Assembly: GCF_000224145.3 (NCBI RefSeq)
Contig: NW_004190369.2
Span: forward strand, 186,001-250,000
Direction of reading: 5' to 3'
DNA from: Ciona intestinalis
Lineage: Eukaryota; Chordata; Ascidiacea; Phlebobranchia; Cionidae
DNA length: 64,000 bases
A program made the position numbers and the translations under genes. Shown one piece after another: positions 47,770 to 59,300 of the stretch (positions within the stretch are counted from its first letter, which is position 1; each line of letters opens with the position of its first letter). The notes beneath the pieces were generated by a model. It was not told where the DNA came from. It saw nothing but the letters and a program-made list of their open reading frames with translations, and did not search any database.

Positions 47770-50700
47770 TTACAATATAATGGAGTCATCACTTTTAGAT
47801 AGGTTACCATTAACCGACATTTGTGTTTCAAGAAACCCTTTGACTGCTGTTCCCACGCTGTTTAAGTCAAGTAGGAAAGTGTCGTGGCCATAAATTGAAT
47901 TTAACTCGTAATAAGTCACGCTGCTGTTACCTGTTAATCAATAAACACATGTGTTTAAAATTTAGTAGTGCAAATGATTATTTATTGCATGGTAGGTTGA
48001 AGTAAGATGATCCATAGTTTCATTCGCTTAAATTCTCTCATTTGGTAGTAAACAAGAATATATATACAATAACTGCTGTTTTAAAAAAAATCTGGCATTA
48101 ACAGTTGATAAAAGTAATAATAATAAACAGAGCAAAGCACTATAAGTTCAAACCTGATCTTTTAAGGCCCTGTGCTAAATCCCTTTGTTGTTTAACAGGG
48201 AACAATAGATCAGTGGTTACTCCCATTACAAGCGTTGGACATTTAATGCGGGAAAGTCCGCTGCTCTCCTCATCTTCGTAAAACTCATTGATATCAAATA
48301 AATCCATAGCCTGGAACGAGAATTTCATATTAGACTGTGTATAGTAAATATGATCCACATGAAATAGAAATTGGTAAAGTTTCAACAAAGTATTACATAA
48401 GGTAGAAACTGTTGATGATGGTGCAAAAAGTTATTATGGTGGGTGGGATTCTGTAAATATTGTTATATATAAAAATTGGTTCACTTGTTTGCAGTATTGT
48501 GTTTCCATTGTAATATTCTGTTATCACACTCAATGCCAAAAAAATGAAAATGTAACTAGTCAAATCAAATAATGAAAATAGTTTTTTTTCTATGTAAAAT
48601 GTTTGTTTTTTTCTGTTTAAATTGGGCGTTTGTCCTTAAAAGTAAATAGGACTGATTTGAAGATTTACTTTTAGTGTTTTAAGGCAATCACCACAAGTGT
48701 GCACAAAGGGGCATAGGCTACCAATAAAAAATAAAAATTTGTATCTTGATAGAGATGCTCAAATGTAACCTAAAGGCACTATTAAAGTTTGCCAAAACAA
48801 TAAGGCTTCTCAAAAAAATTGCTTAATAAAAACCCCGCTGGAATAAAAAAAATTGGCCGTTTCAACAATGCATAGGATTTCCCATTAGAAAAAACTTCAC
48901 TCAACTTTGATCGTTTCTAGTTTCTAAAATACTAAAGGGAATTCAAATTTTATTTTTGATTTTTAAGATCAAGCCCCCCCCCTCCTCTTCGAGAAGGCAC
49001 AGCTGAAACAACTGTGTCTTCTCAAAGGTTGAACAAAATCTCCTGCATAGTATTTCTTATATTACGGTATTTCACCCTTTTTTGCTACGTCAGCATAACA
49101 TGACCTGCCTTGGCCTTTTCTGACATTTTTTTGGATTCTATATTTAGGCTACAGAAGCATTTCATAAAAGTACGAGAGAATAAAAATATAGTGCGAATGA
49201 ACTATTTAAGCAGCAAACAAACAACCATGGTTTGTTTTCCACTAAAATTTCATGAATATAGCCGAGTATAGCTGACACAATAAACATAAATGTTTTTTTG
49301 TTCTTTTACTTTGGATTATCTAGCATACCTACCTAATATACCCCCAATAAAATAAGTGACATACTGACATAGTACTAAATTGACCTCTATTTTTGTAATC
49401 AGACATAAGAAAAAATATATATACCTAACATAGAAACAACAAATTTGTTACAGTGGACTGCTTTTACAATGCCTAACATCCCTGATAACACGTTTGTCGA
49501 GTGGTCGGTCGCATTTGCAGCAATTTTTAATATATTTGACAGACTACACCTTTAACAATCATGAAAGAAATAAAAGTTGGTGCCCGGATTGTGTAACTAG
49601 TGAACCGATTGTTCGTAAAAGTTTGGAATTGATTAAAGACGATGATTCTTTCGTGTTTGTGTACTGTTCTGTTAGGGGGAGGGCTTTTTGAAAGGATAAA
49701 TCCAATCCATTCCGAACCAATGACAAACTTAAGCTTAATGGTGTACCAACATTAATGAAGTGGGGATTTCCCAATGAAAAATTGGTGGAAGATCAAATAA
49801 GTGCAGATGTAATTCCTATTCTTTTTGAATAATATTGCTTTCATTATATTTATAAATAAACAATCAACTGTAGTCAAAAAAAACAAAAAAAAACAATGCC
49901 TAACATTTATAATACAATTCGGGTCATAACACAGTACACATAAATTTTTATAATGAAGTCTAACAGGAAACTGGCCTTTTATTAGTTACAATTGAACATT
50001 TTTTTATTGCAAAATAGCTTTACTGTAAAAACTGTAATAACTATTTTTGTTTTCAATTCTTTGCTTGAAAAGTCGTGAAATATAAAACATAGGATGATTT
50101 TCAGTAAACTGAATAAAAAATAAATTTTTATGCAACTATACATACCCATATGACTAATACCCCTCTTTAATGCAAAAGTAATATATCTAAGTGTAAAAAG
50201 AGTAATCTATCAGATTAAAGATTAATAAAGCTTGAGGGTAAAAATTTAAAAAAAGCATTCACCCACCTTTGATATATAAAGCAATGAGTTCGGATCGTAC
50301 TTGGTTGCAAACTGTAGCCCCTGGTACTCAATGTATTGCTCAATCTCAAAGTTATGGCACAAAGAAGGCTCTTCCCCTGGCAACCTTAACCTCCCAAACC
50401 TTTTCTCCCACTCCAACCCACTTCTATACGTCATGGTTGCGATTTCTCTTGCCAGTTTCATCCCCTTAAGTGGGTACTCACCCTCATAATAATGTCCCAC
50501 TTTCCAGTCTGGATCCTCCATAATACACCGACGTTGCAGATACCGCAATGCGATAGACGTGGGATGGGTTTTCGCACAACCAGAGATTGAAATGACCCTG
50601 GAAAAGATTTCATATATGGAAATGTATAAATATTTTCATTTGCCAATTGACAGAAATTGTTGCCTTAAAATATCTAAGATTTATCTGCAATTACATCTTT

Positions 50701-53700
50701 CTCTCCTTATACATCCGCTTCTTACCACAGTGATTAGGACAATTTACAAAAATTTACAGAAATATATAAATTAAAGCAGTGTATCATGAATATGAACATA
50801 TAACATAACTTCTACTTCTAATAATCTCTTCAAATACAGTCGTAAAGATCGAATTAACAGCAAAATGACAGTCTCTAAAACACACTCTCAGTAAAAACTG
50901 GGAAATATTTAAAATAAAAGTCATATACATACACGATACACCCAACACATGCTGTCAAGTTGTCAGCTCTTAAATAAAGATAAATCTAAGGGTGGTATGC
51001 AGAAAGTGTAAGCACTGTTGATCATAATAGATCAAATATCATTGTCAGATTTAAGCGGTAGCCTATGCAGAGAGTATAATCAAAGTTGATTATCGATTAT
51101 CGTCAAAACTTAAACAGCGAAATCAGCCGTTTAAATGTCTGGCAAGTCGCGGTGTGGCAAATTGGTAGTTTTCAGAGTTGGTAACGCGACATAAGAATCT
51201 TATAATAAGATTGATATCTGCAAATCCAAGTCAAATAGATTGCATGGATCATTTTTATAGGTTTTATCGAAGCCTGGGCTCTTTTAGAAAAATGCGCTTC
51301 GGATTGCAGAAGTTCGATAATCGCTTCCTCCGACTTGCTGCCACACTCTCTGTACTTTTTATACTGTTTATATTGAATACCATTCTGTTTAAGGTATAAA
51401 AACAATAAGAAATTCAATTTGGCTTTTATTAAACATTTTGTCACCATTTTACTGAGAATTGCCTTCTTCGTCGAGTAATTTTTCTCGTCCATTGTTATGT
51501 CACAAACACAGAAAAGATAAACATAGATTAGCAGAGAATCACTCATTATACTTTCCGAGTTTCCGCATACCCTTTAAGTTTTCCGCTTGTTCTGCATTTA
51601 GCTAATCCATATATTCAAGCAGAAACTCAAGAATACTTTTTGCATACCACCCGAAAACTTTAAACACAAAGATTTCTAACCTTGCTACTTTATCAGGGTA
51701 AAGACTTGACATTGCAATCGAACACATTCCACCAAGTGATGAACCAACTGCTGCATAAACCTTAAAAGTTTTTTTTTTAAAGTTGAGTTGGACCATTCTG
51801 TTTCCATAATGTGCCACAACCACAAACTAGTGGCCACTGGGTTGGAGCAAATGTCTTTCACAAGGACAGATCACCTATGGCTATCAGTATGTGTATCGAT
51901 GTCAGAAGTAACTTTCGATTACGAAGCAAGTGCTTAACCGCTGAGCCATAGATTCAGTAGTTCCATAAAAGTTACCATGAAATCTACAACTTTAAATTAC
52001 ACTAGGTTGAAATAATTGCAGCTTGCAGTATTGCCCAAGCCTAGGGACACTGACACATTCCCGCAAGTGATAGTAGTGCTTATGGGACTATTAGACAAAT
52101 GCATATTATTACAACATAAACATTAATATAGCATACCATACCTTGTCAATTCCAAGATGGGTTAATAAATGCATCTGGCTTTCCACCATGTCTTTAATGC
52201 TAACCATGGGAAAATGGGTGCCGTAATATTCTCCATTTAGGGGGTTTTTGGATGAAGGGCCTCTGTAAGACACAAAGAGAAGAAAATTCCTAACGTTAGT
52301 GAAATTTATTTTACATGGGTCCCATGATGCGGCATTCCATGGTATCTGAGATGTGATAACTATTAACTAGTGCTATTGAAATCTGGAAAGTGCTGGTTTA
52401 CATATACAACTAGGCAGTTGCAATATTCAGCCTTAAACAATAAGGCAGTGCTATTATGAAACACCATCATTCTACCAGTTAAAACAGTAACCTGTGCTTT
52501 TTAATTGCCTAATTTGTAATGTTGACTTTTAGTGACCACCATTCAACACTAAAATGTGGTTTTCCTATTTTGTACAGACACCCAACAGCAGGGTGAAAAC
52601 TGTTTTGGGTGGAAAACACATACTCCCGAGGACTCCCCAGTACTCCTTACTGTACGCTCATGGGTACGTTGCATAAATTTATTAAATCCCCACAAAAGTT
52701 CTTACGTTGTCCCATAGCATCCACCCAGCTGATTGGCACATATCACATAGAACTTATTTGTGTCCAAAGGCCGTCCTGGTCCAATGAATTTCTCCCACCA
52801 ACCAGGCTTCATGTTGTCCTATGACAAACAATGTTAGTTTAATTAGTAGTAGGTTGACATGGCATACAGGATATGCAAACAATGACAGATGAATTTTGTG
52901 GAGTGTTATGCAACTAATTGCTCGTTTGTTTAGATGTGTATGCACCTATATGACCCATAGGATCCCTCACCTCTTGACTGGCAGCGTGTGAACTTGCAGA
53001 TAGACCAGTGTAAAGCAGAATAGCATTTGTGGCATTGCTGTTTAAATTTCCCCATGTTTCGTATGCAACCTGAGAATGTAAACGATTTAAATTTTATATA
53101 TCCTTGCGCAGTGTGGCAATGAGAGTCCTTACAACATGGGTGTTCTGTTTCATACACCTTGTGCCCAAAATGGTTATAACTAAATTTAAAAGCATTACTA
53201 GGTTGATCGTGTACCTCAATTTCTGGCAGGACGCCATCATTATAATAAAAATGAAAAGGCTGTTTATGATGATATGTTTTGTAACCACCCTCAATCTTAT
53301 GGTATGTAGGTTCGGGTCCATCTAAAAATCTGTGAAAATAAAATTTGAAACTTGGACTTTATGCACACAGTAAAAGTAGGTCACAGGAACAAATATTTAC
53401 ACTAAAGCTGTTTTCTGCTAAGTCATAACTTTATTTCAGTAGGGCTAAGTAAATTTAAATAACCATACCATACACAAACGGGGTCAAAATGAATTCTGTC
53501 TTGGTTTTGTTGGGTAAAAATGACGAAGTAGTTAGGCCATATATATTAATATATATATATTTTAGGTAATAATGAAGAATTTTGGTAAAAAACAATAACA
53601 TTTTCATGTTGTAGGCTATTTAAATATTCTTAAATAAATATTTATAGGTCTAGTCAAAGATATTACTGCCGCTGGTGACCAGTAAAAATTTTGGTCTCAA

Positions 53701-54725
53701 AATGTTCCTTACGTCTCCCTGATACTCGCTGTACAATTTTTTTTAAACAACTCAGGCATTCGTATCGAAAACTAACTTTGAAAATGCGCGAAATCGTGCT
53801 GCGTCACTGTATTTTTTACACGAGCCGTCAAAGGTTAGATAATTATGTCATAGAATGCGTATTACCACCTTCAATTTATACGTTACAGATTATGTAATTT
53901 GTTAGGTTTTTTTAGATTCAAGGGTTAGGGGTTAAAAGTAGGGACATGGTAGGGATTATGGTCGGGTTAAGGGTTAGGGCTTGGGGTTTTCCCTAGCATA
54001 AAACAGTGTGAAAAACAAGATTATAACGTTCTGTAACGTACATAATATGTCACTACTGTGACGTAACATATCGCTATCGTGATGTAATAAATCATTAACT
54101 TTACACAAGTCAGGTGAATTACGGTGCCGAAGCACGTTTTCGTGCATTTTTAAAGTTAATTTTCAGCACGAACAGCCAAGTTTTTTGAAAAAAAATATAC
54201 AGCGGGTATCAGGGAGATGTAAGGAACATTTTGAAACCAAAATTTTCACTGGTCACTAGCAGCAGTATTACCCTAGTCAAAAATAGACTATTTAAGAAAA
54301 CAGTTTCAATGTTACACCATACACAATGATAAATAATAGAGCTTATATAAAACCCATTTTACAACAAAACCTGCCTTGCATAATACAGGTTGTACATATC
54401 CTTTGTAAAGAATAGCATGCCACTTACATGAGAGAAAAGTAAATTTACTTTACCTCCTGTTAAGGCAAGGAAAGTTAAAATTGCTGCCTCGAAATTCCAC
54501 TTCTTTTGGAGGGGTTTTAACTTGTTTTAGAACTTTATAATCCGCTTCCGACATTTTAGTAACAGACGTAATTTCGTCCACGAATTTTTCGACAACTTTA
54601 CCTTGCTCTTTGGGTGTTGTGTGGACGTAAGACTTAATTTGAGAGGTTTTTAACACATTAGAAGCAGCAACAGGCTCAAACAGCTTGCTTATAACGCTTG
54701 GTTTTAACAGCGATTTAAGACTCAT
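47770..54725 (-). CDS. Homoserine O-acetyltransferase (MetX)-type alpha/beta hydrolase, complete
   Basis: Nine minus-strand exons join in frame: 54454-54725, 53215-53329, 52971-53069, 52706-52818, 52142-52262, 51681-51760, 50267-50597, 48154-48310 and 47770-47930, giving 482 residues. The first 40 residues are basic and hydroxyl-rich ([20 protein letters not shown]), like a mitochondrial presequence. The order then follows the MetX family: [10 protein letters not shown], a GSSLGGM elbow with Ser248, an inserted lid, Asp411 in TTDLLFP and His445 in GHDTFLLD, so a full Ser-Asp-His triad is present. In bacteria and fungi these enzymes acylate homoserine (or serine) from acetyl- or succinyl-CoA in methionine/cysteine synthesis. 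Most animals lack the family, so the substrate here is unknown. One intron carries a TXNDC17 retrocopy. Confidence 0.88.
49466..49906 (+). pseudogene. TXNDC17: TXNDC17 processed pseudogene with target-site duplication
   Basis: It encodes a TXNDC17-like (thioredoxin-related, TRP14) sequence without introns: [19 protein letters not shown] keeps the WCPDC active site, and the frame continues after a single in-frame TGA, where the family has Trp, to VPTLMKWG and a TAA. The 5' end is truncated. AATAAA (about 49854) and an A-rich tail follow. The 14-bp sequence ACAATGCCTAACAT flanks it at 49466-49479 and 49893-49906, the direct repeat left by LINE-type retrotransposition. It lies antisense in intron 7 of the hydrolase gene. 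Confidence 0.88.
51000..51600. other. Intronic DNA with a 124-codon minus-strand ORF of unknown origin
   Basis: 51172-51546 (-) is open for 124 codons but shows no domain or splice context I recognise, and the plus strand is also open for 73 codons there. It may be a transposon relic. I do not call a gene. Confidence 0.25.
51825..51960 (-). mobile_element. SINE copy in reverse orientation
   Basis: Landmarks: CTAGTGGCCACTGGGTTGGA, then GTCTTTCACAAGGACAGATC and AGTGCTTAACCGCTGAGCCA (reverse A-box region). Confidence 0.6.
53095..53165 (-). mobile_element. SINE tail fragment
   Basis: TCCTTACAACATGGGTGTTC and TGTTTCATACACCTTGTGCC, just upstream (in gene direction) of hydrolase exon 3. Confidence 0.5.
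53659..54272. mobile_element. Fold-back element with long terminal inverted repeats and 9-bp target duplication
   Basis: A 614-bp element. The left terminus GATATTACTGCCGCTGGTGA and the reverse complement of the right terminus, GGTAATACTGCTGCTAGTGA, align without gaps, and similarity continues inward for well over 100 bp on each arm. CTAGTCAAA flanks it on both sides (53650-53658 and 54273-54281). The core (about 53928-53992) has several GGGTTAGGG-like motifs. It has no coding capacity. The flank length fits a hAT-like (8 bp) or other 9-bp-duplicating transposase. Confidence 0.85.
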
Positions 54726-55624
54726 GTTTTTTGTGTGTCTGTGTTGACATAATAATGCGGTACAATAGTTAATTAAACGTATACGTTTACATATTTTGTT
54801 TTAATAAACCTTTAAGTTTATCGGTTCTATTACGTCGTTGGTATACAATCCTGACGCAACCGACAGCAGGTTTTTGACACAAAAATGCCTTGTCCTTACG
54901 AAGACTGGTATAAATCTACATTCTAATTATAAATTATGCGGTATATATGCTAACGAACGAGCAGTTGCATAAAGCCATACACTGGCGAGGTTCTCCGAAA
55001 AGGTTGTTAATATAAACATTTTGTTTCCTTTTACTCTTTCTTCTCGCCAAACTTTTTATCTCTGGCGTATCAGGTGAAAAACGAGTTAACCTGTCTTTTG
55101 GTACTGCAGTTCTATTCTAGTAACCACACAACAACATAGCTTTCTGACTCGGGTAAAATATGCTATTTTGTGCAAGTCACGATGACGTTGCTTGGTCTGC
55201 AATGACGCAGATGTAGTTTTATTGTATCAACCAATTTACGATAACCGTAGCCTATACTGCGATAACGCTAACAGCTTTAGAGAATAAACAGTACTAGAAC
55301 AAGATGTAAACCGTTAGCACATAAAATCCAATGACTACCAATCTTGTTTTATTATATTATTAAAAACGCTCCTTCACAGTCGCCGAGGACAAGGTTATAT
55401 GAACAAGTAAAAGGTACCCGGGACGTTAAAGGAGAATGAAAATATATAGGCATCCATTTTACCCAATCTACTATATTCAACACTTCGAAAAGCTCTGTAT
55501 TTTTAAAAGTGATCTACAAGCTGTTTTTTTGCATATATTTCTGTTTCTGACATACTTATCCTTACGCAAATGACGCTTTCCCATCATATTATGAAGAACA
55601 CATGGACAAACAAATACACGCGTT
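54726..55624. other. Intergenic DNA upstream of the hydrolase gene
   Basis: No exon recognised. It should contain the hydrolase promoter near 54726-54900. A decayed TIR-element end lies at about 55455-55475. Confidence 0.35.
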
Positions 55625-55807
55625 ACGTGCGTGTTACAGGCGTGTCATGAGCCTGATACAAAGCGTCAGTGCACATGCTGTTAAAGGGCCTAAACACACC
55701 CCAAATGTACTTCGCTTTAATCGATAGAGTGTGTTTTTCTAATTCCAACGACACCTTACTTGTTTTAGTCGGTTCTGTATAACCAAAGATATCCAGCTTA
55801 AACACCG
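55625..55807 (-). other. Open segment of 60 codons ending in a stop, bounded by a gap
   Basis: On the minus strand the sequence next to the N gap is open (VFKLDIFGYTEPTKTSKVSL onward) to a TAA. It could be a terminal exon of the upstream repeat gene or chance. It has none of the Cys/Trp pattern of the repeat modules. Confidence 0.25.
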
Positions 55808-56307
55808 NNNNNNNNNNNNNNNNNNNNNNNNNNNNNNNNNNNNNNNNNNNNNNNNNNNNNNNNNNNNNNNNNNNNNNNNNNNNNNNNNNNNNNNNNNNNN
55901 NNNNNNNNNNNNNNNNNNNNNNNNNNNNNNNNNNNNNNNNNNNNNNNNNNNNNNNNNNNNNNNNNNNNNNNNNNNNNNNNNNNNNNNNNNNNNNNNNNNN
56001 NNNNNNNNNNNNNNNNNNNNNNNNNNNNNNNNNNNNNNNNNNNNNNNNNNNNNNNNNNNNNNNNNNNNNNNNNNNNNNNNNNNNNNNNNNNNNNNNNNNN
56101 NNNNNNNNNNNNNNNNNNNNNNNNNNNNNNNNNNNNNNNNNNNNNNNNNNNNNNNNNNNNNNNNNNNNNNNNNNNNNNNNNNNNNNNNNNNNNNNNNNNN
56201 NNNNNNNNNNNNNNNNNNNNNNNNNNNNNNNNNNNNNNNNNNNNNNNNNNNNNNNNNNNNNNNNNNNNNNNNNNNNNNNNNNNNNNNNNNNNNNNNNNNN
56301 NNNNNNN
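55808..56307. other. Assembly gap (500 N)
   Basis: A run of exactly 500 N. It lies inside or just past the repeat-module gene, so further exons may be hidden here. Confidence 0.99.
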
Positions 56308-56339
56308 ATCAAATTACAGATAACTGCAAACAAACTTAC

Positions 56340-59300
56340 TCTAGAGTGAGCAAATCCACAGCTTCTTTATCAGCATGATCTAATTTAATTGGGGCTCTGG
56401 TTCCTTTATTTAAACAACCTTTCCATTCCCAGATGGTTGTAAGACATTGAACACTGTGTGGTCCGTAATATGTGTCACAGTTGTCGGGAAATACTAAAAC
56501 AGGAGTAAAATCAATACCTTACTTACCGATTAGTTCTTTGTAATACAATGAAAGAACAAAAATACAACAACTCAACTTACCCAAGCCATAACAATTTAAC
56601 TGATGATCGTCATTTCCGTCATCTGCTGCTAGTTTTACACTTTTCATGTTTTCTTTTACAGCGCTGTGAAAAAGAGTTATACCTGGGATGTTCATATAAC
56701 TAAGAAAATTAACTTACGGCAAATTCATGAATTTTAAAGCATCAGCATCAGAAATAGTCAAATTGCCAGGATATCTGTAACCTTTGACTTTGCAATCCAC
56801 TTCTTCCCAAATTGTGATGAGACAGTCAATAGAATGAGGTCCGTGATAAGAATAACAATTTTCAGGATAAACTGGAAGATAACATAATAGTAGGACAAGA
56901 TTCATCAATAGCAACGGTGGTAATAATGTACAAACCAATTCCATAACATTCCAATCCTTTGTCCTTATCGCCACCATCAGCTTTAATTTGAATAGTTTCA
57001 AAATAATTTCCAACATCACTGTAAATATACAAATATAGTTAATAATGTACAACAGGCAATATGTAAGATAGACTTACTCTAAACTCAAAACATTTAAAGC
57101 TTCCTTTGCAGCTGTGTTTAGTTTAACTGGGTGTTTTGTTCCTTCACTCAAGCAACCTTTTGATTCCCAAATAGTTGTAAGACATTCTACAGTGTGAGGT
57201 CCATAGTAGGTGTCACAATTGTTAGGAAATGCTACAAATAAACAATTGTTACCTATTTATGCTGGCATGGCAAAGAAATGTAATATGTAAGAAAAGTGGC
57301 GTTTAAATTCATGCAAGTGGTGCTGCATCTCATATATGAAATTGAAAACAGATATGAAATTTTGCCGGTGATTGTACTTCCTTTCTGATTGTACGACTTA
57401 ACATCAATCTAATAAGGATCATCAGGTTGGAGCGATAAACATTAAGTAATGGAAAATCGCATGTTTAACATTGGTGTGAATTTATTCTCGTGGAAACTGA
57501 CCAGATGCAACGTCAGCGGAATAGGCCAGTGGTATATAAATACGATTTATATAAAATGTTTTAACATTTTTATATTAAAAAAGTGTAAAATAACATAACA
57601 AATATACATAAAATTTAAAAATAACAAAATTAAATGGAGGAAATAACTAAAATTAATATCTTGCAACTGGGATTCACGAAACTATGATTTTCGCGCGGTG
57701 CCTTCAAAGGACGTTTTTTGGCCTCTGTCCAAGTTCGGCCGGAAGGTTACTTTGTAATATCATATTACTAAGTCTATGTGTTAGTTCCAATTTACATTAG
57801 CGTCGCTCGCTGCTATATTTGAACAAATTAAAATTAGCATAATCGCGATTTACCTGCTTTTAAAATATTCACGATTGTTGGCTTAAAATTATATTGGGAG
57901 TAAAAGAAATAAGCAAACTTTACATGTCGTATGGAAGTGCATGAAACATAAATGTTTTCTAACAATCGTACTAATTCATCAAAGTTATTATGACGTAAAC
58001 CATCGTTACATTATGCACGGTGAACATGTGTAAAACTTGCACCAATGTTTTTTTATGTATTCAATGTATTTTTTTATAACGTAATATTAGCTTTAATTCA
58101 CCACATAAAGGTTCCATGTGACATAATTTGTGTTTAAATTAATACGGCGGGTATTTGGAAAATGCATTTTTCTTTAAATTAAAAAAGTTTGCACACCCGT
58201 TTCGTCTTTTTTCTATCCGCAGTGTTCTCGCAAGGTCACTGGCGTCGATTCCCGGGGGGGCCGGGGGGGCGCGCCCCCCTGGTTTACGGTACATGTATTA
58301 TTGCGTAACAACGCATTATCACGATCAATGCAAAAGCGAAATAAAATAACCGTTCGGTTTACGTTTGCGTCGTACTTTAGCCATATATTTACCATGTTTT
58401 TATTGCTAGACGGTAGACTGTTTGTTACGTGACAGGGATTCACACGTGGATTTATTGCATCATAATAGCAATTGTTTGACCTGGCAATTGATTGCGAAAT
58501 AATAGCAATTCACACGTTGATTGTTTGCGTCATAATAGGCATTTACACGTTTAGGAGGTTTAAAATCAGGCTAAATGTTTGCGTTTTTTAGGTAAACCTT
58601 AATGTGTAAACCTTTTGTGGTTTAGCCTTCACGTGCATAGGAATTTAGCCTTTGCGTCGGAATTTAGCCTTCACGCCTCGTAGTTTAGTCCTTACGTGCG
58701 TCGTATTTTAGTCTTCACGTCGGTCAAAATTTAGCCTTCACGTGCGTCTTGTTTAGCCTTCGCGTGTGTTGTAGTTTAGCCTTCACGTGTGTCGTGTTTT
58801 AGCCTTCACGTGTGTTGTAGTTTAGCCTTCACGTGCGTCGTAGTTTAGCCTTCACGTGCATCGTAGTTTAGCCTTCACGTGCGTCGTGTTTAGCCTATAC
58901 GTGCGTCGTGTTTAGCCTTCACGTGTGTCGTGTTTTAGCCTTCACGTGTGTTGTAGTTTAGCCTTCACGTGCGTCGTAGTTTAGCCTTCACGTGCATCGT
59001 AGTTTAGCCTTCACGTGCGTCGTGTTTTAGCCTTCACGTGCGTCGTAGTTTAGCCTTCACGTGTGTCGTAGTTTAGCCTTCACGTGCGTCATAGTTTAGC
59101 CTTCACGTGCGTCGTGTTTTAGCCTTCACGTGCGTCGTAGTTTTGCCTCCACGTGCGTCGTAGTTTAGCCTTCACGTGCGTCGTAGTTAAGCATACACTG
59201 ACATTTATTTCGCCCCCCTAAGATTGGTTTACAACGTGAAAAAATCGACGCCTATGACCAGTCCCACCCATGACTTACTCTACACTCGGCTTGTTTTGCC

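Larger units (their letters stand above)
58234..59259. mobile_element. Possible TIR element carrying the minisatellite
   Basis: GGTCACTGGCGTCGATT at 58234-58250 and AATCGACGCCTATGACC at 59243-59259 form a 17-bp imperfect inverted repeat, bracketing a G/C-rich block and the whole minisatellite. The 93-bp duplicate at 59831 lacks this insert, its similarity stopping at the element edge. No clear target duplication is seen. Confidence 0.4.

Noticed and set aside
51172..51546. Minus-strand ORF of 124 codons as an exon of the hydrolase gene
   Set aside because: The hydrolase exons on either side (51681-51760 and 50267-50597) join in phase without it and match the family without a gap.
58622..59195. 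CRISPR-like array
   Set aside because: The units are contiguous without unique spacers and the genome is eukaryotic; it is a minisatellite.
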